NCBI RefSeq assembly: GCF_036373705.1 | Contig: NC_089858.1 | Coordinates: 32,097,749-32,161,748, forward strand | Length of the DNA: 64,000 bases | DNA from: Amia ocellicauda | Lineage: Eukaryota > Chordata > Actinopteri > Amiiformes > Amiidae | Direction: 5' to 3' | Part shown: positions 45,401 through 58,075 of the stretch, one piece after another | Layout: each line of letters opens with the position of its first letter | Position numbering within the stretch: position 1 is the stretch's first letter | Program-made: the position numbers and the translations under genes | Notes under the pieces: model-generated | The model's input: only the letters and a program-made list of their open reading frames with translations | Databases searched by the model: none | What the model was told of the DNA's origin: nothing

Positions 45401-46827
45401 GAAGAATTGACAGCCTTTTACTGGAGGTAGGCAAAATATTTTCAAGTATACATTGAGAGTCAGCTTCCACTTTATAAATGTGTCATCCCCTGCCACTGTG
45501 TGTAAAGAAGAGCTCCTTCTACTTTCAGTCTTAATGTAACTAATCTTCCATTACAGTATTATTACCTACCATGACTTTCTAGGTCTGTGGCTCTCTTCCA
45601 TCTGAGCTCTGAATTCCTTAATTGGAAACATAATTAAGCAATAAAGGCATAATTTGACACCTTTTAATTAATGTTAGTTGTCAAATGATCTGAGCTAGCT
45701 CAGGTAATGATCTATTTAAGTCACCGAGAGCTCAGACAGAACACTAACCGGAAGACTACAGATCTCCAGAGGTACAACAGGATGATAGTTGAGAACTACT
45801 GCTCTAAAACACTGGGTCCCAACCCTCGTCCTGGAGAACTCCCTACCTTGTGGGGTTTTGTTCCAAGTGAGATCTCAATTACTTTATTGAACCCTTAATT
45901 AACTATTAATTTCCTCAATCAGAGCCTTTTAATTATTTTAAACAGTAGGCATTTAAAATTAACTATAGAAATGTATAAAGAACATATTAAAGAACCAACT
46001 ATTTTATTGCACAATTTAAAAAGTTAAATCTAATCAGATTGTTACTTCAATTAAGGTTCAATTAAGTAATTGAGAGGTCGGTTGGAATGAAAACCAGCAG
46101 GGTTGGGGGAAGGATTGGAAACCCCTGCTCTAGAACACTAGCACTCATGATACCAGTCCACACTGGTCTTCTTGCAGATTACATATTTCACAGTTTCTTA
46201 TTATTATTATCTAGGCTATATTTATCAAGCAGTTTACAGCCCCTTTCAGATCAGTGATAAATTGCTTACTAAAATAAAGCTCACTCCTTCCCCTCCACTG
46301 GGGCCCGGAGGAACCCTCTGCTCTCAATGGTAGGAAGCGCTCTGTGTCAGAGAGAGGCTGCGCTCTGCTGCTCTCACGCTGCTGACAGAATGAGGGATGT
46401 GGTCGGCGAGCACTCGGCCCAGCAAACAGCCTTCGCCAGTTTTACAAATGATCTGGGCAACTCTTTATTTTACAAGCAAGGAGTGCATATGTCAGGCTCC
46501 ACCTGGAAATAAGGGTTTAGCTGTTTCCCTAGCCTCTTTTATTTGAATGCTTTTTATACAGAAACATGATGCACAGGGCCAAACAAATGTTCCACATGAG
46601 ACTGTATGCACTCAAAATGCATTCTGTGGCTCAGTTAGTCAGTGTCATCTTATCTGTTCTATACCTCTTCCCGGAAAACACAATGCAAATGGTTCATTTG
46701 ATGTCATGATAATCTAGCAGTCTTCCTTTCCCAAAGTCCACTTTTCTTCTGCTATTGAAATATTTTCAAGTATACAATGCCTTACAGTTTTACAGTTGCC
46801 CTGGATAAGGGTGTCTGCTAATAAATA

Positions 46828-46884
<57 letters not shown>

Positions 46885-49800
46885 TAAAAGTGAGCAGTTG
46901 AAATACACAGGGTGCAACAGAGGTTTTAAACAAACAGCCGGCACATTACCTAAATAGTTTGAACATGTCCGGCTCATCTCTCTACAATCTGCAACAGAGA
47001 AGTGAACACTGCTGATGAGTCAGTGTAGAGGCAGGATGCTCCAGGGTACCACGCCAAGCAGCGCAGTGAGAATTGGGTGGCAGCTGTAGGAACAGGGGCA
47101 TGCAGGGAGTCCTCAGTCTCTGTCTTTGTCTCTCTCTGTCTCTCTGTCTCTCTCTCACACACACACACACACACACCCCAGATAAGCAGTGATCTTGGCT
47201 GACCTTCTCTGAGATAAATACTAGGCGATGTGAGCTTAATCCTAATTAACAGTCTTCAAAATCAGAAGGGTGCCTCTGCTTCCAGTCGGCACCCCAGTGA
47301 TTCAGCAGGCTGCTACAGACACAGTGACGGTATAGTAAAATAGTAGAAAGCACTACTGTGAACAGTTTTACAGAAAACCAAATGACCTGTGTGTAGAGGC
47401 AGATATGTACCAAAACTGTTGATGTGAGTTTTTAAAAGGGCACCTACATGTTTCATATTGTATTTTGTAGTGAATACATATATTGAAATACTATACTTTC
47501 TACAAAAATAATACAGCAAGCCGCTATAGTGTGTTTTGAGGCAGACAAGTACACACCAGTCACTGTAATATTTAGTATTTAGACCACAACAGATGGGCTG
47601 GGGAGCACAGTATTGCTATTGTGTGGCTGCATAGCCTCATTCAACTGATTTTTGTGTCTAATTAAACCGACCCGTTGTTCTCAGTGTATAGGGAGCCACT
47701 CAGCTGCTGTGTACCCTCAGTGAGCGTAGCGTGCACAAAAGCCCGGCCCCGAAAGCACCACCGAATTCCACCTGACTAGTGGTCTGACAAAGATGCGACT
47801 CTCTCTTAAAGCTGCAGTCTCTCCCAGGCTCTCTGTAGAGCATTGAGACGCCCTTTTACAAACTGCCTGTATGAAGCATTTTATATCAATATTGATATTG
47901 ATATTTTGGGCAACGCTGTACTGCCAACACCGCTGGAATTGTGTGGTGAGGGCTTGTACATGTAACAACACTAGAATACACCATGTCACAAAGTTGGGAG
48001 TATAACACAGTGGGTTCAAGGAGAAATGTGCCGAAAAATCATTCAAGGAAATTGAAAAAAACAGAGACCTGCAGTAAGTGAATACCACAGAATTCCTCAA
48101 CTCATCTATCAAAGGAATACAGCAACCATTTTGGCCAAGCATTGTCCAGCACCCTATTGTTGTCTGATGAACATGGAAGTGGACCTAATGTTACCTTACC
48201 AATGCCTGGTCTGACTGCATCAAGTTATTAAACCACATAATGAGCTTAACGGGACAGACAGCTTTGCCCTGGCAGAAATCCACAGACACCTCCATCTCCC
48301 CATCAGCCAAACATGTACATGGAATGAGTCACAGCAAACTCCGAGTCAACCTGCTTCTAATCCAGACAGCCACCAGGGGGAGAAGACCAGGAATAGGCGA
48401 GGTGAACAGGATTGAACTGGTAGTGCTGTGATAAGGACTCACCTTGATGAATAAAGGGGAACACAATATTAAAAGTATTTTGAAAAACATGGTAAATACA
48501 TTTGACCCCGGGTCTCTCTCTCTGGGGTTGTAAATCAGTTTCTTTCATTATTTTATAGTTGTTTCCCATTTCTGGAAAACAAACTTCTAATCAACTCAGC
48601 TCAAGCTTTGTACTGAGATTGGAGAGATGTAGACACTGTATACATCCTCTATACCAGTGGTTCTCAACCCTGTTCCTGGAGGAGCCCCAACCCTGCTGGT
48701 TTTCGTTCCAACTATACTCTTAATTGAACTCTTAATTGAAGTTACAATTTCCTAAATCAGAGCCTTTTAATTATTTTAAACAGTAGGGGTTTTAAGTTAG
48801 TATAACATTGTATAAGGAACTTATCTCATTAAAGAACTGAGTTTTTATCAGTTACACAATTTAAAAAATCAAATGTAAGCAAATTATTACTTCAATTAAG
48901 GGTTCAATGAAGTAATTGAGAGCTCGGTTTGGAACAAAAACCAGCAGGCTTGAGAACCACTGCTCTAAAACATACATTTGTGGGCTATCTGCTTCTTTTC
49001 ACACTTTCACTCCGCAGAGCTAGAATATTATTATTTCAAAATATTTCCTCATATTTAATATATCCTAAAAAAAGCTGTTTTATATTTCATGGGGGAATAA
49101 ACACTTAGATTTCATAAAAAGTAAAACAAGCTGTAATGAGCTGAAGCTTTTTCACAGTACTACAGCTTACAGGTGAAGGAGTCCATCAGTAGACAGCCGA
49201 GGAGTGTTTGGTGGGTGTTAGTGTGATGCTGATGTCCCTGTCCTGTCCTCCTCAGAGCCCCTCAGCAGTGTGTCCTCCCTGGAGGTGCACTTCGACCTTC
49301 TGGACCTCACTGAGCTCACAGACATGTCCGACCAGGAGCTGGCAGAGGTGTTTGCCGACTCAGACGAGGAGAACCAGAACGAATCCCCGGCCAGTAAGTC
49401 ACACTCATATCTAGCAATGGCTCTCAGTGCAATGCCAAAATCCAACTCATTCAGCATAATGTTCTCCAGAAGGTACACTAGTAATTCTGTGAAAAAGGGG
49501 GCTTCATCAGCAGTGTATTATTGACTAAAGCTTATATTACATTGGGTTCGTTAAAAACAGTAAGATCACTATTGTTAACATGCCAATTCTGTTTCTATAG
49601 ACAGAGGTGTACTAAACATACAATGACCATTCTGTTTAAAACTGCTGACAGGGTTTACTATAATTTTACTTTATGGTGACTGCTTAAACTGTAAATATCC
49701 AGTTTCTGAATAAATAAATTACAGTACACTACAATAGTACCTTTATTTGGCTGAAGGTGCTTCTTCAGCAGTTTTGTAAAAATAAATCCTGGGCTTTAGC

Positions 49801-52800
49801 CTTTCTTTCTGTTGCCTAGTTGGGGATCTATGGCTTATCTCCTGCCCTGACATACAATTGCAACTAAAATCAGAGGCTTAAGGCAATGACAAATCTCACC
49901 TGTCAGGGAAGACTTACTGAATCTCTCCAAGACCAGATCCAATTTGTGCCTAACTTAACAACAGCAATACAATGTGAACTTAATGAAATAGCTGGCAGTG
50001 CAGGTGTGGTATAGGCACTTCCTCTGAGGGTTATTTTACCTCTCTTGAAGCTCCTGTAAAGCCATTCATTGCACATACCAGAACGGAATTACAAATAAAT
50101 ATGAAATGTGCGTGCATTTGGGTTAATCATGAAATAAATAAGAAGGAATAAAGTGGGGGTATGTACCTACACTGCATCAACATCAACAAAAGGTATATTT
50201 TTAAATGAATAAGGGAATAACAATGAACTGCAATACCCAGTAATTTGTTTATTAAGATTCTACTTTGTTATTCCACTTGTGAACTCTGGTCCTGTTCTCA
50301 CTGAAGAGCTTGATATACTTTATACTTATACTTTATCCACCCCTCTCAGTATTCATTCCCAAATCAAATCCCCTTGTAATTTCTTCTAAAATTATCCCCC
50401 CTGCCCTAACTTCTCCTTATACAACAACAACAACAAACACAGCATTAGGGGATAATGGAAACTATTATTCATTTGTGATTTTTAGCAGCTGTTTATCTTG
50501 CTGCGTTGAACAGAAATGCAATGCCGAAAGCTTTATTGAAAGGCTGTGTGAAGCAGTGAGAAGGGATGAAATGTCCTGTATATGTGCCTGCGCTTAGGGA
50601 TTTGGTTTTAAAATAGCATTCAGCTATATGTGTATGGGAGGAGAATAGGAGGGAGAGCAGGTGTATGGAGACATAATTAAATTATGTGTGAATCACAAAG
50701 GCGTTACCAGGTATGTTGTTATGTGGAATTACATTTCTAGTTCATTATACGTAAGGCAAAAGGTTGCAGATGCAGACATTATTGCACACATTTCAATATA
50801 AACATTTTTGTATTAATTATCTCATTTCCATCAAGAGTATTTATGATTTGCATGTCTAGGAACACTATTAAATGACCCAGAGGTTAGTTATTATGAAATA
50901 GGTTATTTTTGTTTGTTTGCTCATTTGTTCTATTTGGCATTTTAAGTGACTACTTTTGTAAAACTGTCACATAAGTTACTAACTTGGGCATTGTCCAAAG
51001 CAAATAAGCCATAGATGTCTCTCAAGAACATTACAAATGCAACAGATGCAATGTCATTGGAGAGGAATGGTTAATAAATAAGGAAACTGAGTTTGTATTT
51101 CCAAAGATGCATGCAAAGGCCAAGTTAAACATGCAGGTTGTGTGTAGGTAGCAAAAATTGTATCACATAAGTAGTAAATTGGAGTGGTTGGGTGCATATT
51201 TTAAAAATAATAATAATACAATAAGGTATTAAAAGGTAGTATATTTGGAATCAAAGCATAATTTATAAAGGATATATATTTATACTAAAAATAAGTCAGA
51301 AATATTAATACAAAGCTCTGTAACACCCCCTCTTTGCTCTATTCACCCTAGTCAGTGTAAACTGTTCTGGATAGCTTTATGGGCTTGGCACAGCACTAGT
51401 ACATTGTTTACATGCCCTTCTTCAGTGATACAGAATTTACATTATTCTCATTTGTATGACACAAAGGTCTGTGGCATTAAGCTCAAATCAAAGAGATGCC
51501 ATTTTTACACTAACAATGGGATGGGAAAAGTGCAGCTTTTGAAGTTCTCAGCAAAAATAAAAAAATTTGAGGGCAAAAATAAACAAATATTTGGTAATGA
51601 TTCATTATTTCACAGCACTGAGCCTGTCTGGGTGGTTTAATACCTGGCATCTTACTCTCTTCCCCAATCTTCACTAGAAGTCAAATATAGGCCTACTTGT
51701 GCAAATCCAAAATAATCAATAATAATCTACAGACAGGTTTCTTGAAATGTGAGGAAATGTATAATACCAGTGAAGGGGTAGAGTATTGCGCTGTGGGCTG
51801 ATTTGAATAGAACCCCGTTTCTATTTTTATATAATGACTATACTATAACGAGCTGTACATTGTAGGCTACATTTTGTGGTTTTAAACATCATTTAGTCTT
51901 GGCAATGCACATCTAAAATCTCATCATTATTTAATTGTGCACAGTTACAGAGAGCACAATCATGTATCTCGTCAATATTTAAATTAGCAGAGCTAGTGGA
52001 GTCAGGGATCACTCTAATTGTTGCTTCATTTTAGGCGTGCAATCCTAAATTTCGGTCGGCTCTATAAATAGCAGCGAGAGCGTACAAACATTGTACACAG
52101 GGGAGCGTTCTCTCATAAGATAGAGGATTTATTGAGATTAAGGCACTACTACTGTTTCTCTAAGATTGGTCACTTTGGGGCCATGAATCCGACACTGCCA
52201 ACAATTTCAAAGATTTTACCAAGTTACATAAATGGAAATCAGTCAATTGAAATAAATTAATTAGGCCTAATCTATGGATTTCAAGTCGTACAGTCGGTGT
52301 GCTGACTGAAGGAATGTTCACCAGAGCTGCCATCAGGTCAAAACACTGGTGAGGTCGATGAGAAAACCCACAGCTTCATCAGCTGTCCAGGTGGCTGGTC
52401 TCAGACAATCCAGCAGGTGAAGGAGCTGGAATTGAAGTCCAGGGCTGCTGTGGTCTGAGGTTGTGAGGCCGGTTGGACATACTGCCAAATTCTCTAAAAT
52501 AATGTTGGAGGTGGCTCATGGTAGAGAAATGAACATCCAATTCTCTGAGGACAGCTCTGGTGGACATTCCTGCAGTCAGCATGTCAAAACTTGAGACATC
52601 TGTGGCATTGTGTAACAAAACTGCACATTTTATTCTCCCCAGCACAAGGTGCACCTGTGTAATGATCGTGCTGTTTAATCAGCTTCTTGTTATGCCACAT
52701 GTGTCAGGTGGATGGATTATCTTGGCAAAGGAGAAACGCTCACTAACAGGGGTGTAAACAAATTTGTGCCCAAAATGTGAGAGAAATAAGCTTTTTGTGT

Positions 52801-55800
52801 ATATGGAACATTTCTGGGATCTTTCATTTCAACTCATGAACCATGGGACCAACACTTTATATGTTGGATTTATATTTTTGTTCAGTCTAAAATGACTACA
52901 ATAAGAAGCTGGGTTGTATGGCGAGCCAACATAAGAGCAAACGTAATGTTGCAGGTTCACTGAAAGAAAAACGAACAGCTGTATTTTAAATGTTTGATAA
53001 CAAATTTGCTGGAAATGATACTTCAGTTTATATGGAATTAGTAAAGAGAGAAGGAGAATGGGTAGGTACCATACAATAATACTGCTACAATTTTCACAGC
53101 ATTTTAAACCTAGCACAATACCCAATACCATTTATTTTTGTTCCAAGTTGCAAGTTAAATGTGAGAGGCCTATATGTACGTCAAAGTGTGTTTTTGAAGT
53201 ACTGCAAATTTACTCTGAAGTCTGACCTCTTGGCGTTCCGCAGAGCGGCTAAAGTGTCCGTAGCGGATTAAAAAAAATAAAAATAATGTCCTTTAATGTC
53301 CTTTCTATGAGAGTGGGATAACTCTCTGATCTTACAGATAATAAACCATCACAGAGAGCACATTTTCTAGTACTGCACTGCTGCATCAACACTCCCTGTA
53401 AGGTACTCAAGGACATTGTGGAAATACCACATAACTCATTTTATCAACAGCAATCAACAGCAACATGAACTCTTTGTGAAATCCGTCAGAGAAATCTAAG
53501 CATTAAATTCACTTTTTAGGATAGGCTTGCCCTGAGCAGGGTTTAGTCACAGTACCACAGTCGCATGGGGATTGCTGTCCCTTTTGGGAAAGCAGTGAAA
53601 ATCACATTCTTGTTTGCTCTGTGCAGCGTTTCACACATTTGCAGTGAATAAAACAGTCTACGGCAACAAGATAACACACCATTTCATTGACGCTAATGCC
53701 AAAGCAACGGATTCCTACACTTCGGCTGTCTGCCAAAAGAGAATTAATCTCACATAAGCATCAACACCTTTACTGCTCTCATCTCTAGTCCTACTCATCA
53801 GTGGTCTATAACAGCATGTCTCCATTTCCCCCTCTTTGCCTCTTTCAGGTTAATTATGTTCAATTTGGCAAACATAAAATATACTTAAATACCAAATCCA
53901 GGAACCATGAGGATCAATCAATAGAGAAACACTGGTAGACACATAGATACAGAAAACAAGGCATCTGTTTATCAACCGTAGCTGTGGCACACCCTCCGTC
54001 AGTGACATCACACCTCACTCACACAGTCTCTCATTCACAAGCCATAATCAGGAATGACAATGCATTACTATCCCCATACATTTGCTGCAAACTCCTTGCT
54101 ATCTACACAGATGCAGGAATATAAATCCATCGCTGCTTGATTAAAAATTAAAAGAGAATGCGTTTAATTTCCAGCATCGCACAAAGCATACCAGGCTGTT
54201 TAATTACAAGGAGCTGGAATTTCTTTTACTTTCAGATAGCAGGAATACCATCCAAACTGAGCTACTGATCTGCTACTGAATTCATACTTGATTCATTTTG
54301 CCTGTTTCTCATCTCCCCCTCCCCCCGCTGACATCCACACTCAATACTCTCTAAATTGTTATCAGACAGTTCATTATTTTCTGAAACTTTCTTTCTGGGT
54401 GACTGCCTTCTAATGCGCAATGTGCCCAAGCAGGGCAATGACAGCGCAGGTAGAGGGGGGTCATTATTTTCAATTTCCATTACACTGATACACACGGTGA
54501 TAACCTTATTAAGTCGGACACAGTCTGAGCCTCTCGTCTGCTGTGTCAACGTTCTTCCAAAGGTGACTGACAAGGGTTGAATTGTAATGAACATGTTTCT
54601 TCACGCCCTGAGAGGTTGTGTGTCTGTGTGACATTGCCAAACAGCTTGCTAATTGCCAGTCCCCACACCCCTTCTCTCCATCCCTCTCTTGTTGATTGCA
54701 GCCCTATAACCTAATGGGCTGACGGGGGTGTCTGTGCTGATCTCTGGGTGTGGGACAAGAGACAAAAATCTGATTTAAACACCTATCTTAACAAAAAATC
54801 ATGAAATGTTTTTAAGTTGGGTTATTTCTGTTGTAGTGTCTAATTGCTTGTTTGTTTATTAATTTATTATATTTAAGGGGCTACATGTGTGTTTAAATGT
54901 ATCTTGCATTTATTATTCAAGCGTCTGTTTTCTTAAAGGGACAATGTACCATTCATTTTCATTTAGAATAATGTTCTTTCCCTCTACAAATGCACATATG
55001 AGACCCCCCCCCCCCCACACACACACACACTCACACACCCTCTCAAGATGGGGAGTGTTGTCAATGTAACAGGCTGATGTTCACAGTGAGCCCCATTACA
55101 AATAAATGCATCTGCAGCAAAATAAGAGATGCTAAGCCTTGAAAACATTAATCAGCCTATTCAGGCCTTCATTGTTTCACACATTTTGCATATAGAGTAT
55201 GCAGTCCCCAAAGGAGACATCCACAGATTCTACAAATTCTACCATTCCTGTGTTAAATGCCAGCTCTGTTCTAGGGCTGAATATTGTTGCAGCTTATCTG
55301 ATCTGCTCTTGCACCACCAATCTGAAACGCAGCGTGCTGGGTAATGAATAATTCACTCCCTGGTGGACTTCTTACTGTACTCACAGGCTACATGCTGCTT
55401 CAGTATGACTCGCAGACACGGCAAACATGCACAAGCCACACATCCCTTTTTAACCAGCCTCCCAAATTACACCGCAAAACCCTTTTCTGTTCTACTAAAA
55501 ACTAGTGCATAGCCATGTGTAACACAGCAATAACAGCCAGAAAGCCTTCAAACAGACAGCAACCCTTTTATCTTAGACCTCTTAGTGGGATGAATAGTTT
55601 CCCGCAAAAGATGAGTGTTTTAAACATTAAAGACCTGAGGTAAAGGTTTCACAGTGGAGAAACAGTAGCAGTAATTATGGAGGACAGCACAGTTTGAGTG
55701 GTAGTTTTGTGCTGAACCACTGTGCAATTGATAATTAATTGATAAAGCTACTGCTGATAAGTCAAGGAACCAAGAACTTTCTTTTTCTGTGACTACGCCT

Positions 55801-58012
55801 TTACGAATAAGAAGCACAAACTAATTTTGTGCCGCAGAATTAACTGGGCTAGCTACTACGATGATAACCTTCATTGTATTCACTGGATGTAATGTGTATT
55901 GTGTATAATGTGTATATTGATTTTGTCACTCTTCTAATGCTCTTTATGTGTAGGACATTGTATTGTAGTGTTTGTAATACCATGCTAATTGCCTTGGATA
56001 AAGGTAGCTGTTAAATTACATTAAAGGTGTATTTTTGAAGGGGACTACAGTTCTTGAAATCCGAAATGCAACGAGTCTTAGTTCCAGGTCTGAGATTAGG
56101 TTTCCTGTCTCAGAGTACAGGTTGGGCCCTACAATCCAGTCGAGGGCCAAGTCCCTAGCCAACTGTGAGCAGGATTCTCCAGGCAGAGGGGCACTAAACT
56201 AGACAAGGGCAGAAGCTCAAAATTGAACCTTAGCTCTTTGGTTTGTCCTGTGGGTTTAATGTATGAAAATAAGCCTGACAGTGCACATTTCAAAGCACAC
56301 ATTATTATTCTGTCTCCATCTCCATAAAAGAACAATACATTAGGGTTGGGTTAGGTTTATAAATAAAACTATTTACACTGAGTAAATTTCCCAGATTTCA
56401 GAACCAAAAATCAGTATTTGGCAGTGTAGCTTTCCCTACTTTCCCTACATGTGTCTGCCATCTAATCATTAGAGAAGGAAAACCCTATAGTTAAGAGCTG
56501 GTGTACTTAGGAAATAATTTGCATATATTAACTTGGGGGGGGTGTTAATGGTTATCTGCTGTTTGGTGCAGCGTTTCAATTATACTACTAGAGAGGCGCT
56601 TATGCAAAATGGTGCCTCGGGAAAAGTTTAATTTTTCAAGTGGTTGCCCGGCTGTATTAACCCTATTCCATTCTGTAGCAGTATTAAGGTCTACTGCGCA
56701 TCCATGCATCTGATACCTGCCAGTCAGTGCAGACTGTATTTTGGGGGCATATAGGGACAGCATGGGGGAAGCCAGAGAGAGAAAGATTAGATTGCTATGT
56801 TCTCTGTCTAGCATTAGCAGAAACCAATCATCTGGAACTCAACCGTTTATTACCCGACCTCCTATTTTAAGCAATCTAGTTCTGAGTCACTGACCGTTCG
56901 TGGCTTATGCAGCAAAGAAAACAAGTTGGGAAAAATCCATATATATTTTTAAAAATGTACTTAATGGAAATATTGACTCTTGTCAGTGTTAGCCTGGTGA
57001 ATATACCATTCAGCTGTAACCAGCGTGTTCAAAAATCACAGCAGATTCAGGGCTTCCGACATATATCTGTAACTAGACCAGATCAATTGAATAAGTGTTT
57101 TTTCCTGTTTTTTTTAAATATACATATATACACCGATCAGCCATAACATTATGACCACTGACAGGTGAAGTGAATAACACTGATAATCTCGTTATCATGG
57201 CACCTGTCAGTGGGTGGGATATATTAGGCAGCAAGTGAACATTTTGTCCTCAAAGTTGATGTGTTAGAAGCAGGTGTAAGGATCTGAGCGACTTTGACAA
57301 TGGCCACATTTTGATGGCTAGACGACTGGGTCAGAGCATCTCCAAAACTGCAGCTCTTGTGGGGTGTTCCTGGTCTACAGTGGTCAGTACCTATCAAAAG
57401 TGGTCCAAGGAAGGAAAAGCGGTGAACCGGCGACAGGGTCATGGGCGGACAAGGCTCATTGATGCACGTGGGGAGCGAAGGCTGGCCCGTGTGGTCCGAT
57501 CCAACAGACGAGCTACTGTAGCTCAAATTGCTGAAAAAGTGAATGCTGGTTCTGATAGAAAGGTGTCAGAACACACAGTGCATCGCAGTTTGTTGCGTAT
57601 GGGGCTGCGTAGCCGCAGACCAGTCAGGGTGCCCATGCTGACCCCTGTCCACTGCCGAAAGCACCTACAATGGGCACGTGAGCATCAGAACTGGACCACG
57701 GAGCAATGGAAGAAGGTGGCCTGGTCTGATGAATCACGAGTTCAAGGTGTTGACTTGGCCTCCAAATTCCCCAGATCTCAATCCAATCGAGCATCTGTGG
57801 GATGTGCTGGACAAACAAGTCTGATCCATGGAGGCCCCACCTCGCAACTTACAGGACTTAAAGGATCTGCTGCTAACGTCTTGGTGCCAGATACCACAGC
57901 ACACCTTCAGAGGTCTAGTGGAGTCCATGCCTCGACGGGTCAGGGCTGTTTTAGCGGCAAAAGGGGGACCTACACAATATTAGGCAGGTGGTCATAATGT
58001 TATGGCTGATTG

Positions 58013-58075
<63 letters not shown>

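Larger units (their letters stand above)
41771..49255. other. DBNDD1 intron 2
   Basis: 7.5-kb phase-1 intron with two hAT-type MITEs, a LINE/SINE tail with an AAT array, a CA run and an (AAAT)n run near 44,640. No additional exon or gene is recognised. Confidence 0.85.

Noticed and set aside
46327..46512. 61-codon plus-strand frame in a GC-richer stretch
   Set aside because: No motif and no splice-consistent neighbours.
47717..48142. 141-codon open frame on the minus strand in DBNDD1 intron 2
   Set aside because: No family resemblance; composition is that of translated non-coding DNA.
54262..54594. 110-codon minus-strand frame in DBNDD1 intron 3
   Set aside because: No recognised motif; overlaps an equally meaningless frame on the other strand.
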